NCBI RefSeq assembly: GCF_900458435.1
Contig: NZ_UHCT01000001.1
Coordinates: forward strand, 1,116,001-1,180,000
Source: Staphylococcus carnosus
GTDB lineage: Bacteria > Bacillota > Bacilli > Staphylococcales > Staphylococcaceae
DNA: 64,000 nucleotides
Direction of reading: 5' to 3'
In this document: piece by piece, positions 48,933 through 57,787 of the stretch
Numbering within the stretch: the first letter of the stretch is position 1
Layout of the letters: each line of letters opens with the position of its first letter
The notes under the pieces: generated by a model
What the model was told of the DNA's origin: nothing
What the model saw: only the letters and a program-made list of their open reading frames with translations
Databases searched by the model: none
Made by a program: the position numbers and the translations under genes

Positions 48933-48973
48933 ACACACTTGAACGTAATTTCATACGTCTCAAGTGTGTTTTA
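48933..48973. terminator. Bidirectional terminator between the ARH gene and crcB
   Basis: ACACACTTGA pairs with TCAAGTGTGT, with an inner ACGT/ACGT pairing, A-run on the left and T-run on the right. Confidence 0.88.
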
Positions 48974-49330
48974 TTAATGAGCAATGATATATCCAAGCCA
49001 ACAAGCTGCAAAACAAAGAATATATTGCAATGCACTATATAAAATAAATACTGCAGGTTTTGTTTGTTCAGTTAATAGGTTCTTCAACTCTAAAGATAAA
49101 GTAGAAAAAGTAGTTAAGCCACCTAGAAATCCAACAATTAATAATGGAGAAGCCCAATGATTGGAAAGGGCAAAACCGCTTAATAGACTAATTGCAAAAC
49201 TACCTGCTAAGTTAACAATTAACGTAGCTACTGGAATTTCAGAAGGTATACGGCTGCATGCTTGTGTAATAGCAGCCCGAACGACTGCACCTAAACCGCC
49301 ACCAAGCATGATAAGCAAAATTTTAATCAT
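48974..49330 (-). CDS. crcB2: Fluoride channel subunit CrcB2 (Fluc)
   Basis: Small membrane protein that exports fluoride. The 118-residue protein has four hydrophobic segments and the family motifs [31 protein letters not shown] and [14 protein letters not shown]. It starts within the end of crcB1 (8-bp overlap). Paired homologues of opposite membrane orientation form the dual-topology heterodimer in many Firmicutes, and this gene pair fits that. Confidence 0.93.
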   Translation of the reverse strand: MIKILLIMLGGGLGAVVRAAITQACSRIPSEIPVATLIVNLAGSFAISLLSGFALSNHWASPLLIVGFLGGLTTFSTLSLELKNLLTEQTKPAVFILYSALQYILCFAACWLGYIIAH

Positions 49331-49694
49331 GACTTAGCGCACCTCCTATTTTTCCTCCGAGATAGCATAATAGAATTCCGAATATATAACTTGTAATGGC
49401 ATAAATCCCGAGCAATACATAGTTATGCTGCTCTAACATATGTACAAGTTCGAATTGAAAAGTAGAAAAGGTAGTCAACGCGCCTAAAAATCCTGTCGTT
49501 ATACCTTTTTTTAAAAGCGGATTATTTTGGAATGTTTTTAAAATCAGTGCTGTGATTAATCCCATTAAAAAGGCACCCGCTAAATTAGCGATAAAAGTAC
49601 CAGTAGGAAAACCATTTCCCTGATTAAAATGTGATAATCCGAATCTTATCAGTGCGCCTAATGCGCCACCAATAAAAACATATAAATATTGCAC
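49323..49694 (-). CDS. crcB1: Fluoride channel subunit CrcB1 (Fluc)
   Basis: Partner of the adjacent crcB2. The 123-residue protein has [30 protein letters not shown] and [16 protein letters not shown], with four membrane segments. It begins at GTG 49694 with GAGGCGG upstream. No fluoride riboswitch is recognisable in the leader. The order crcB1-crcB2 on the minus strand matches other staphylococci. Confidence 0.93.
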   Translation of the reverse strand: MQYLYVFIGGALGALIRFGLSHFNQGNGFPTGTFIANLAGAFLMGLITALILKTFQNNPLLKKGITTGFLGALTTFSTFQFELVHMLEQHNYVLLGIYAITSYIFGILLCYLGGKIGGALSHD

Positions 49695-49764
49695 TTTACC
49701 GCCTCATTCTTGATTAATAATTAAATTATTGTACGATTCAATCGCTTTGTCAAACTGTAATTGA

Positions 49765-50070
49765 TTATTTTAAGAGACCGAATGATACAAGTGATGCTGC
49801 GATATGAAGGATAATCGTAATTAATAAAAGATAAGGTAAAAATTTGCTTGCAGTTCTAATCCAATCAGGTCTGTCTTTTGAAAGTTTCATAGATTTATCT
49901 GCAAAAATAATTGCAACAATTAAGATGATTGCATTTACAATACTGCTGATTAATATTTTTTTAACGATAGAATCAAACTGATTATTGAATATAGGATTAC
50001 GCATGTTGAAATAAAAGCTGATAACAATCAAAATCAGCGTAATATAAAAATATAGTTTAGATTTTGCCAT
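49765..50070 (-). CDS. Small membrane protein, unknown function
   Basis: A 101-residue protein with three predicted membrane segments (about 7-24, 38-60, 78-100) and a short basic loop (DKSMKLSKDRPDW). GGAGG 6 bases before ATG 50070 sets the start (MAKSKLYFYI). It lies upstream of crcB1 on the same strand with a 70-bp gap, and is divergent from the transaldolase gene. No recognised family. Confidence 0.7.
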   Translation of the reverse strand: MAKSKLYFYITLILIVISFYFNMRNPIFNNQFDSIVKKILISSIVNAIILIVAIIFADKSMKLSKDRPDWIRTASKFLPYLLLITIILHIAASLVSFGLLK

Positions 50071-50254
50071 TTTGACCTCCATTTCTATCCATTCTTACAT
50101 ATTATCATATTGAAATAGTGATAAACCATTTCTTTACAAAACTCTAAAAATTATATGATTGAGTTCGCAAAATCGCCTTTTATTTTTGTGCGTGTTATAA
50201 TTTAATTATTCTAAAGGAATGAAAGTTGTAGTAATGATAGGAGGAACTCATTCT

Positions 50255-50971
50255 ATGGTAAAAGCAGATTTAAATGTAGAAGTATTCGCAGATGGTGCAG
50301 ATATTGAAGAAATGAAAGCAGCCTACAAAAATAATGAAGTAGACGGTTTCACAACAAACCCAAGCTTAATGGCAAAAGCAGGTGTAACAGATTACAAAAC
50401 ATTTGCTGAAGAAGCGGTCCGTGAAATTCCAGATGCTTCAATTTCATTTGAAGTATTTGCTGATGATTTAGAAACAATGGCAAAAGAAGCAGAAATTTTA
50501 AAACAATATGGTAAAAACGTATTTGTTAAAATTCCGATTGTTACAACTAGCGGTGAATCAACAATTCCATTAATTAAAAAATTATCAGCTGATAATGTTC
50601 AAGTGAATGTAACTGCGGTTTATACTTTAGATCAAGTTAAAGCAATTACAGAAGCAGTAACAGAAGGTGTTCCAACTTATATTTCAGTATTTGCTGGTCG
50701 TATTGCAGATACTGGTGTAGATCCACTTCCATTAATGAAAGAAGCTGTGGAAATTGCACATTCAAAAGAAGGCGTTAAATTGTTATGGGCAAGCTGCCGT
50801 GAATTATTAAACGTCATTCAAGCAGATGAAATCGGTGCTGACATTATTACATGTCCATCAGGTGTTATCAGTAAAATTCCTAATATCGGCAGAGATGTCA
50901 ATGAATTATCAGTAGATACAGTTAAAGGATTCGCAAAAGATATTCAAAAATCTGATCTTTCAATCCTATAA
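50255..50971 (+). CDS. tal: Transaldolase (small, FSA/TalC-like)
   Basis: Transfers dihydroxyacetone units in the pentose phosphate pathway. The 238-residue length fits the short staphylococcal form. The Schiff-base lysine is in NVFVKIPIVTT; DGFTTNPSLMAKAG, VNVTAVYTLDQV and LWASCREL also follow the family. TAGGAGGAA precedes ATG 50255; the frame is open from 50219. Single gene ending at a long terminator hairpin. Confidence 0.92.
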   Translation: MVKADLNVEVFADGADIEEMKAAYKNNEVDGFTTNPSLMAKAGVTDYKTFAEEAVREIPDASISFEVFADDLETMAKEAEILKQYGKNVFVKIPIVTTSGESTIPLIKKLSADNVQVNVTAVYTLDQVKAITEAVTEGVPTYISVFAGRIADTGVDPLPLMKEAVEIAHSKEGVKLLWASCRELLNVIQADEIGADIITCPSGVISKIPNIGRDVNELSVDTVKGFAKDIQKSDLSIL

Positions 50972-51012
50972 TTAAAAAAAGAGTATCTCTATAATACAGA
51001 ATATATTAAAAT

Positions 51013-51068
51013 AGAGGCAGAAATAGTCATTAAGTCTGATTGTCTTAAGCTATTTCCGCCTCTTTTTT
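51013..51068 (+). terminator. Terminator after transaldolase
   Basis: AGAGGCAGAAATAG pairs with CTATTTCCGCCTCT (one mismatch), then a run of six T. Confidence 0.9.
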
Positions 51069-51098
51069 AATGTAAATCAAGGGCAGGTGTATAAGTGT

Positions 51099-51551
51099 AT
51101 GAAAAGAGAAGTATTCGAAACCAAAGTGAAAAAGCGTCTTTGGTTTTTGAATAAAAAAGAAAAAATAAAATTAAATCAATTTTTAACAGAAGCACAAAAT
51201 AACCAAGCAAATTCTAAAATATTGAACCAACCTGTTAAATTTTCAAACGTATTTTTAAAGCAGCGTGTTTTTTCTGATAAAACACATGGTATGAATTTCT
51301 TATTTATAATGGTGGTTGGTATGTTACTTTCTAATGCTTTGTTACTCGGACTATTTCTTTTTGGATTGTTAACAAGTCTGAATGTGGTCAATTACTTTAT
51401 TGATCCGCAAACGCATTTATCAACAACACAACTTGTAATTATCATGTTAGGTGCAATAGCAGCAATTGTTATTTCTTGTTACTTTATTAGAAAAGTTACC
51501 GCATTTTTCACAAAAAAGTTATTAGAATATCGTTTTAATCATGTCCGATAA
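51099..51551 (+). CDS. Membrane protein with HAAS-like N-terminus
   Basis: A 150-residue protein. The N-terminus MKREVFETKVKKRLWFLNKK resembles the short helical HAAS/DUF1700 signalling segment. Two membrane segments follow (about 67-93, 108-130), then a basic C-terminal tail. ATG 51099 is 11 bases after CAGGTG; a GTG at 51087 in frame is less likely. Its last 17 bases overlap the 3' end of the sigS reading frame on the other strand. Function unknown. Confidence 0.7.
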   Translation: MKREVFETKVKKRLWFLNKKEKIKLNQFLTEAQNNQANSKILNQPVKFSNVFLKQRVFSDKTHGMNFLFIMVVGMLLSNALLLGLFLFGLLTSLNVVNYFIDPQTHLSTTQLVIIMLGAIAAIVISCYFIRKVTAFFTKKLLEYRFNHVR

Positions 51552-52470
51552 AAATAAAGTGATGCAGGAAAATACATTCTAACCACTTGCGATGGATAAA
51601 ATTATAGGGTGCTTTGATAACAAGATGCTTACCATTAGTAAAAATCAGCCGTGTTTGCTGATTTTCTTTTTTTATACCCGTGATTTGCATGCCATTTATA
51701 AAATATTGCATTTGAGCACGTTTGTGTTTGATTGGAAATAAAATGGTTGCATCATTAATCACAATGGGTAAGTGCTTACGTATGTTCAATACTTGTTTTA
51801 ATTCTGTTGAAACTACATTTTTCGGCAATGGATACATGCGTGCCAGTAAGTTCAAATAGTGTTTGATTGAATTTTTCGTCAACTTTCTAAAGATGTTGTA
51901 CACACATTCTACTTGAAAACATTGATGGGGATAATTGGCCATATACAAAATGATAGGATGCGTTTTTGTGTCATGCATGAAGGAAACCCCTTTGATAAAA
52001 GTGCGAAGCGGTTCTAATTTACTACGTACGCAATTTTGATATTTTCGTATTGTAGTTGCTGATTTGTTCATTAATTGTTGTATCTCAAATTGCTTATAAC
52101 CATAGAGTTTTAAATTAAGCCATATGCGTTCTTGTTCATTGAGTAGATGATAATAGTCATTAACAATTAATGGGAATGAAGTCTGTGAAATCATGGGACA
52201 CCTTTTTGTTTCATTTAGCGTAGTCTCTAATGTACATGTATTAAGCTGTCGACTCTTTTTTCTGAAGATATCTACTAGATAAAAATGAAGTCTTTGAAAT
52301 AAATAACGACTCATGCTATCATGTATGGACGTGTCAAATTGACGAATCAAATTCCACATTTTGATTGTAAGTAACTGAGCATATTCATCTGTATCATAAC
52401 GGATGTTATATTTACGCAAGAGTGAAAATATAATCCTTTTATGATGATTGATTTGATATTCAATATTCAC
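51535..52470 (-). CDS. sigS: SigS sigma factor in frame with a ComK-like domain
   Basis: A single 311-residue frame in two parts. Residues 1-164 match staphylococcal ECF-like sigma factor SigS: region 2 around YDTDEYAQLLTIKMWNLI and FQRLHFYLVDIFRKKSR, region 4 around LNEQERIWLNLKLYGYKQFE. Residues 165-311 match ComK: LPIVINDATILFPIKHKR, then RLIFTNGKHLVIKAPYNF, and the preceding Y-R-rich segment. In S. aureus, as I remember it, sigS is followed by a separate gene ecfX. Start GTG 52470 has GAGGT 7 bases upstream; the frame is open to 52551. An internal ATG at 51978 (residue 165) has AAAGGGG 8 bases before it, so the second part could also be made alone. No stop lies between them. Confidence 0.85.
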   Translation of the reverse strand: MNIEYQINHHKRIIFSLLRKYNIRYDTDEYAQLLTIKMWNLIRQFDTSIHDSMSRYLFQRLHFYLVDIFRKKSRQLNTCTLETTLNETKRCPMISQTSFPLIVNDYYHLLNEQERIWLNLKLYGYKQFEIQQLMNKSATTIRKYQNCVRSKLEPLRTFIKGVSFMHDTKTHPIILYMANYPHQCFQVECVYNIFRKLTKNSIKHYLNLLARMYPLPKNVVSTELKQVLNIRKHLPIVINDATILFPIKHKRAQMQYFINGMQITGIKKENQQTRLIFTNGKHLVIKAPYNFIHRKWLECIFLHHFIFIGHD

Positions 52471-52672
52471 CGATGTTACCTCATATAGAAATGTAAATAT
52501 CTGACTATTTCTGGTTATAATCATCTTAAATGATTCATTAATGACTTTCATTTGCTTAATATGTAAAATAGGTGTTAAATAGAAGGACAGAAATAAAAAA
52601 TTTATAATGATTCAACCTAAAAATTAACTAATTATTGAAATTCAGCAACATTTAAAAAGACGGGAGGATTCT

Positions 52673-52894
52673 ATGGATTACGCACATTTGAACTTAGAAC
52701 ACTTTTTTGCACGTCACGACGAGTTAGATATGATTAAAGATTGCTCGGATTTTGTAATGATAAATAATATGACTAATGAAATGATGTATCGCGATGGTAC
52801 AATTGAAGGCACTATTGATTTAAATCGTTACTATTATAAAAATAAGTCTGAAGCAGCAAGCTTTATTATGATGGACTATAAACGTCCAGAATAA
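52673..52894 (+). CDS. Small hypothetical protein
   Basis: A 73-residue acidic, tyrosine- and methionine-rich protein (MDYAHLNLEHFFARHDEL, then FVMINNMTNEMMYRDGTIEG) without membrane segment or known motif. A strong site, GGGAGGA 6 bases before ATG 52673, and the following terminator support it as a real gene. It is divergent from sigS and shares the intergenic region with it. Function unknown. Confidence 0.65.
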   Translation: MDYAHLNLEHFFARHDELDMIKDCSDFVMINNMTNEMMYRDGTIEGTIDLNRYYYKNKSEAASFIMMDYKRPE

Positions 52895-53213
52895 GTTGCA
52901 ATAAATCTTAATTTGTTGATACGGCTTAAATAATAAAGAATAAAATGTAACCTGTTTACGACAGTAATAAGCTGTGCGAAACAGGTTATTTTAATTTTTT
53001 GTTGAGAAATTCCATCAAAATGTTACTGAAAATATCAAAATATTAGGCAGAGAATACAACAATATTACATTCTGACTTCAAAGCCATGACATCAGCTAAG
53101 ATATGATAAGATAATTGGTGGAGAGTTTGAAATATTTTATACTTAATAGAGCGATAAAATATAATAACAAAATTTATAATTTAATAATTCAACTTGACCT
53201 AAGAGGTGTAATT
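52895..53213. other. Intergenic region before sagB
   Basis: Contains the terminator of the small gene (AACCTGTTT 52949-52957 with AAACAGGTT 52979-52987 and inner ACAG/CTGT, then a T-rich tract). The remainder is AT-rich leader for sagB, with no gene seen; the frame upstream of the sagB start from 53115 has no good ribosome binding site. Confidence 0.6.
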
Positions 53214-54059
53214 ATGACGAAACACAAGAAGGGCTCTATTATTTCGATTATAGGGTTACTTGTAATTTTAGCTGCAGCTGGCTGGATATTCTTTTCAATG
53301 ATATCTGATCAGATTTTGTTTAAACATGTAAAGAAAGTTGAAACTGTTGAACATTTAAATGTCACACTTGATAAAGCAGCTAAAAAGCAAATTGACAACT
53401 ATACAAGCCAGCAAGTATCAGACAAAAATAATATATGGCATGACGCTACGGGTACAGAAATCAAAAAGGCGATGGATAGTAAAAACTTTATTAATAATAA
53501 AGTTCAAAGATATCAGTTCTTAGATTTATCAAAATATCAAGGTATTGATAAAAACCGTATTAAACGTATGTTAGCTGACCGTCCGACATTGCTTGCACAC
53601 ACGGATGATTTTATAAAAGCAGCTAAAAAGCGTCATGTTAATGAAGTATATTTAATTTCACATGCTATATTAGAAACAGGTGCAGTTAAGAGTGATTTAT
53701 CAAAGGGTGTCGAAATAGATGGTAAGAAATATTATAATTTCTATGGTGTCGGCGCATTAGATAAAGATCCAATCAAAACTGGTGCAGAGTATGCGAAAAA
53801 ACATAACTGGGATACGCCTGAAAAAGCAATCGATGGCGGTGCTGATTTTATTCATTCCCATTTCTTATCTAATCCAGATCAAAATACCCTTTACAGTATG
53901 AGATGGAATCCGAAAAATCCTGGAGAACATCAATATGCTACTGATATTAAATGGGCAGAAAGTAATGCATCTTTAATTGCAGATTTTTATAAGAAAATTA
54001 ATACTGAAGGTAAGTATTATAAATTGTTTGTCTATAAAGATGATAAACAACATCAATAA
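53214..54059 (+). CDS. sagB: Membrane-anchored endo-beta-N-acetylglucosaminidase SagB
   Basis: Cleaves nascent glycan strands; in S. aureus SagB works with the membrane protein SpdC to release and shorten new peptidoglycan. The 281-residue protein has an N-terminal membrane anchor (9-29) and a GH73-type glucosaminidase domain with catalytic glutamate E154 in LISHAILETGAVKSDLSKG, then YYNFYGVGALDKDP and AIDGGADFIHSHFL. AGAGGTG precedes ATG 53214. Single gene with a strong terminator. Identification is by length, anchor and domain. Confidence 0.93.
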   Translation: MTKHKKGSIISIIGLLVILAAAGWIFFSMISDQILFKHVKKVETVEHLNVTLDKAAKKQIDNYTSQQVSDKNNIWHDATGTEIKKAMDSKNFINNKVQRYQFLDLSKYQGIDKNRIKRMLADRPTLLAHTDDFIKAAKKRHVNEVYLISHAILETGAVKSDLSKGVEIDGKKYYNFYGVGALDKDPIKTGAEYAKKHNWDTPEKAIDGGADFIHSHFLSNPDQNTLYSMRWNPKNPGEHQYATDIKWAESNASLIADFYKKINTEGKYYKLFVYKDDKQHQ

Positions 54060-54080
54060 CAATAGATGATTATAATTATT

Positions 54081-54135
54081 AAAGCGAAACAATTAAAACA
54101 AAACAGTTTTAATTGTTTCGCTTTATTTATTTTTG
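54081..54135 (+). terminator. Terminator after sagB
   Basis: Perfect 19-bp stem beginning AAAGCGAAACAATT with a short loop, followed by a T-rich tract. Confidence 0.93.
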
Positions 54136-54196
54136 TTGCATAATAGGAAGTAATACGAGAGAGTAATATGTTGAATCGAATAGAGGAGGTATTATT

Positions 54197-55678
54197 ATGC
54201 GTGTCGCGATTATTGGAATGGGGACGGCCGGAGTAAGTATTTTGCGTCAATTAGAATCCCATTCGTATTTTAAAGAACTAGACATCGATGTGTACGATGA
54301 TCCTCAAAATATGGGGCAAGGTGTACCATTTCAAAATGACAGTTCACAGTTATTAATTAATTTACCGAGTAAGGATATGTCGTTGAATTTTAATGATGCT
54401 GCTGAATTTTTCAAATGGTATGAAAATCAAAATCAATTCAAATTTGATAATGCTACATATCTGCCAAGATTTGTTTTTGGCCACTATATGAAAAGTTATT
54501 TAGAAAAGTTTGATCAAGAATATGATAATATTCACTTAATTACTGAAAAAGCGACTGAGATGTACCTTGAACAAGGTTTTGAAAAAGATGCCAAAATACA
54601 ATACTTCGTATGTACAAATCATCAGCAAGAAGCATGCAGGCAATATGATTATGTATTTTTAACAGTAGGTACAATGGCTTATCATGACCCATATCATTTA
54701 AAAGGCTTAAAAGGATATATTAAGTCACCTTATCCTACATACGAAACTTTAAACGATGTTAAAGATACAGATAATATCGCAATTATTGGAACTGGGTTAT
54801 CAAGTTTAGATGTCATTCGATATGTCGTAAAACATCATCCTAACTTGCCAATCACTGCAACAAGTCGGCATGGTGAATTTCCGAGTGTACGCGGAAATAT
54901 GATTGATATTACCCTCAAACATATTACGAAAGAGAATTTCGATAAAATCTTACGTTCGCATTTTGGAGTAGTTCCATTAGAATCTATGATTCGACTGTTC
55001 GAAAAGGAATGCGAAACATATGATATTCCGTTAGAAGCATTAATTCACAGAAAAGTTGGAGATCCTATTAAAGACTTGAAATATGATTTAGCACACCCTG
55101 AGATTTTAGGAGTTTTCCAAAGTTTGCTTGAAACCATAAAAGAAAATATGAATTGGATATGGAATAGCTTGAGTTTACAAGACCAAGAAGCCTTTATGAA
55201 AAAATATATGCCAATTTTAAAAGCTAATTCTAATCCGATGCCGCCTAGAACGGCACGACTGTTGATAGAAGAAATTGAAATCGGACATGTTGTAGTTAAA
55301 AAAGGTTTAGAAGATGTTCGATATGAAAATGAAGAATATGTATTTGAATACCCAGATCAAGGTGAACCCGATTATTATAACGTGGTTATCAATGCTACTG
55401 GACCAAAAACACAATTAAAAGATTTGGATGATGATGATGCATTTATAGTAGACATTGCAAATCGTCAAATTGTGCAAGCACATCCTATGGGCGGTATTCA
55501 AATCGTTCCAGAAACGAACCAAGTCATTAGCCCAAGGCATGGAACATTGCCGCATTTGATTGCGATTGGCCAAATTACTAATGGTATAAATCAAGCGCGA
55601 AATGGTGTCAATATGATTGTACGTCAATCAGTTCAAGCTGTAGAAAGCCTTTATGCATTTCACCAAGAAAATAGGTGA
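54197..55678 (+). CDS. FAD/NAD(P)-binding oxidoreductase-like protein
   Basis: A 493-residue flavoprotein-type protein. An N-terminal dinucleotide-binding motif (VAIIGMGTAGVSILRQL) is followed by NMGQGVPFQ and a second Rossmann motif in the middle (NIAIIGTGLSSLDVIRYV). A C-terminal segment has NATGPKTQL and QARNGVNMIVRQ. This fits the FAD-NAD(P)-binding family PF13454 (HpnW/YdhS-type), whose substrates are unknown. AGAGGAGG precedes ATG 54197. It precedes the riboflavin operon but is separated from it by the FMN riboswitch. Confidence 0.87.
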   Translation: MRVAIIGMGTAGVSILRQLESHSYFKELDIDVYDDPQNMGQGVPFQNDSSQLLINLPSKDMSLNFNDAAEFFKWYENQNQFKFDNATYLPRFVFGHYMKSYLEKFDQEYDNIHLITEKATEMYLEQGFEKDAKIQYFVCTNHQQEACRQYDYVFLTVGTMAYHDPYHLKGLKGYIKSPYPTYETLNDVKDTDNIAIIGTGLSSLDVIRYVVKHHPNLPITATSRHGEFPSVRGNMIDITLKHITKENFDKILRSHFGVVPLESMIRLFEKECETYDIPLEALIHRKVGDPIKDLKYDLAHPEILGVFQSLLETIKENMNWIWNSLSLQDQEAFMKKYMPILKANSNPMPPRTARLLIEEIEIGHVVVKKGLEDVRYENEEYVFEYPDQGEPDYYNVVINATGPKTQLKDLDDDDAFIVDIANRQIVQAHPMGGIQIVPETNQVISPRHGTLPHLIAIGQITNGINQARNGVNMIVRQSVQAVESLYAFHQENR

Positions 55679-55779
55679 GTAAGTTTTTATTATTGTAAGA
55701 ATGATTATTTTGAGATATGATTAAAACATGAGTTTAGATTATATATAACTCAAATTGATTCAGAAACAATTTCATAAAA

Positions 55780-55907
55780 ATTCTTTCGGGGCAGGGTGAA
55801 ATTCCCAACCGGCAGTAAATTAAGCCTGCGACCTGTGTTCTTTAGAGAACATGGCTGATCTAGTGAGAATCTAGAGCCGACAGTATAGTCTGGATGGGAG
55901 AAAGAAT
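55780..55907 (+). ncRNA. FMN riboswitch (RFN element)
   Basis: Closing helix ATTCTTTC (55780-55787) with GAAAGAAT (55900-55907). Core elements are GGGGCAGGGTGAAATTCCC, ACCGGCAGTA, AAGCCTGCGAC, GTGAGAATC, GAGCCGACAGT and ATGGGAGA. It senses FMN and controls the riboflavin genes through the terminator at 56035-56069. Confidence 0.96.
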
Positions 55908-56034
55908 GAAGACGTCATTAAATATGAAACTCATTTATTAATATTATATATGAGGTTTAATTTGATTCGGCTTATTTAAGTACGCAATTTTATCGAATTA
56001 CCTTTTAATATTAATAAATCATCATAAATTCTTT

Positions 56035-56069
56035 CCCGTTGCCCAATTTTATTTGGCAGCGGGTTTTTT
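56035..56069 (+). terminator. Riboswitch-controlled terminator before ribD
   Basis: CCCGTTGCC (56035-56043) pairs with GGCAGCGGG (56055-56063) with one G-T pair, then six T. Expression platform of the FMN riboswitch. Confidence 0.9.
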
Positions 56070-56083
56070 AATGAGGTGATTGT

Positions 56084-57133
56084 TTGAATCGATTTTTAGA
56101 AAATGCAATACAACTGGCAAAAATGGCTGAAGGACAAACAGGTGTAAATCCTGCTGTAGGTTCTGTGGTTGTTAATCATGGTCGAATTGTCGGACTCGGT
56201 GCACATTTGAAACAGGGTGAACGACATGCTGAAGTTCAAGCTTTAGATATGGCAGGAGATCAAGCACGCGGAGGCACTATTTATGTTTCATTAGAACCTT
56301 GTACACATTATGGATCCACACCGCCTTGTGTTAATAAGATTATTGAAGCTGGAATATCAAAAGTAGTGTACGCAATGAAGGATATCACATTAGATTCACC
56401 AGGTGATGAAATTCTAAAATCAGCTGGCATTGAAGTGGTATATCAACATGAAGTTGAAGCGGAAAAGATGTATAAAGATTTCTTTGCTGCTAAAGTTTCT
56501 AAAATTCCAGAAGTTACATTAAAGGTAAGTGTGAGTTTGGATGGTAAGCAGGCGACAGATTCTGGTCAGAGTCAATGGATTACTAATCCAGGTGTAAAGC
56601 AAGACGTTCTGAAAAATCGTGCACGCCATGATGCGATATTGACTGGAGCAGGAACAGTTGAAGCAGATAACCCGAGTTTAACAGTCCGAATAGAAGGCGA
56701 ACGCCAACCTATCCGAGTGATCTTGGATAAAAGCGGCAGTTTAAGCTTTCAAGAAAATATTTTTCATGATCAATTAACGCCAGTTTGGTTGTATACAGAA
56801 AATAATGCAGTACAAAATAAAGAACATCTTGATAATATCAATATTATTCAATTAGAAGAATGTTCTGTTCATAATATCTTACGTGATTTATATAATAAAG
56901 GTATCGGTTCACTTTATGTAGAAGCCGGACCGAATGTATCTTCACAATTTCTCCAATCAGAGTGTGTCCAAACACTTATTATTTACTACGCCCCGAAAGT
57001 TATTGGAGGTTCAGGGAAATACCAATTCTATCAAACAGAAGAAGTACTTTCTTTGGATAAAATTCCTCAATTTGAAATTGCCAATTCTGAAATCATCGAT
57101 CAAAATATTAAAGTTTCACTAAGAAAGAAGTGA
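56084..57133 (+). CDS. ribD: Bifunctional riboflavin deaminase/reductase RibD
   Basis: Deaminates and reduces the GTP-derived pyrimidine in riboflavin synthesis. The 349-residue protein has an N-terminal CMP/dCMP-type deaminase domain (1-145, zinc ligands in GERHAEVQAL and EPCTHYGSTPPC). A C-terminal reductase domain follows (about 147-349, VSLDGKQATDSGQSQWIT and ILTGAGTVEADNPSL). It starts at TTG 56084 behind GAGGTG. First gene of ribD-ribE-ribBA-ribH under the FMN riboswitch. Confidence 0.95.
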   Translation: MNRFLENAIQLAKMAEGQTGVNPAVGSVVVNHGRIVGLGAHLKQGERHAEVQALDMAGDQARGGTIYVSLEPCTHYGSTPPCVNKIIEAGISKVVYAMKDITLDSPGDEILKSAGIEVVYQHEVEAEKMYKDFFAAKVSKIPEVTLKVSVSLDGKQATDSGQSQWITNPGVKQDVLKNRARHDAILTGAGTVEADNPSLTVRIEGERQPIRVILDKSGSLSFQENIFHDQLTPVWLYTENNAVQNKEHLDNINIIQLEECSVHNILRDLYNKGIGSLYVEAGPNVSSQFLQSECVQTLIIYYAPKVIGGSGKYQFYQTEEVLSLDKIPQFEIANSEIIDQNIKVSLRKK

Positions 57134-57139
57134 TTTAAT

Positions 57140-57772
57140 ATGTTTACTGGCATTGTAGAAGAAGTAGGTACAGTTGTTCAAACTTCTTCAAAGCAAAATG
57201 TCATGAATCTGACAATTGAATGCGATGATATTTTAAAAGATATCCATATCGGTGATTCTATCAGTGTAAATGGCGCTTGCTTAACTGTAATTTCTTTTAC
57301 TGACAAAACATTTGATGTTCAAGTCATCAAAGGAACTGAAAATAAAACATATCTTTCTGAACTGCGCAAAGGCAGTGAAGTGAATTTAGAACGCGCAATG
57401 CCAAGTCAAGGACGTTTTGGCGGTCATTTTGTACTGGGTCATGTTGATGAAGTAGGTACAATTAAGCGGATTCAACCTTCAGCAAATTCTAATATTGTAA
57501 CCATACAATGTACTTCTGATTTAACGAATCAAATGGTCCAACAAGGTTCTATTACTGTTGATGGCGTGAGTTTAACTATTTTTAGATTAGGCGAGGGTCA
57601 ATTTGACATTCATTTAATACCTGAAACGAAACGCGCAACAATTCTAAGTACGAAAAAAATTGGAGACAAAGTGCATTTAGAAGCGGATATGTTATTTAAA
57701 TATGTACAAAAGGCAATTTCAAAAGATGAATCTGGATTAACGAGAGAAAAATTGAGTCAGTTCGGATTTTAA
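57140..57772 (+). CDS. ribE: Riboflavin synthase, alpha subunit
   Basis: Dismutates two lumazines to riboflavin. The 210-residue protein is a tandem repeat of lumazine-binding barrels: MFTGIVEEVGTV with SVNGACLTVI in the first half, GHVDEVGTI with TVDGVSLTIF in the second. It starts 7 bp after ribD. It is probably the trimeric partner of the RibH capsid. Confidence 0.96.
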   Translation: MFTGIVEEVGTVVQTSSKQNVMNLTIECDDILKDIHIGDSISVNGACLTVISFTDKTFDVQVIKGTENKTYLSELRKGSEVNLERAMPSQGRFGGHFVLGHVDEVGTIKRIQPSANSNIVTIQCTSDLTNQMVQQGSITVDGVSLTIFRLGEGQFDIHLIPETKRATILSTKKIGDKVHLEADMLFKYVQKAISKDESGLTREKLSQFGF

Positions 57773-57787
57773 GAGGAGTGAATGGAT

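Noticed and set aside
51535..51551. Convergent overlap of the HAAS-like gene and the sigS frame as sign of an error
   Set aside because: A 17-bp tail-to-tail overlap is common in compact genomes and both ends read well.
55908..56034. Possible leader peptide between the FMN aptamer and ribD
   Set aside because: No start codon with a ribosome binding site; the AAACTCAT/ATGAGGTTT pairing fits an RNA antiterminator or spacer instead.
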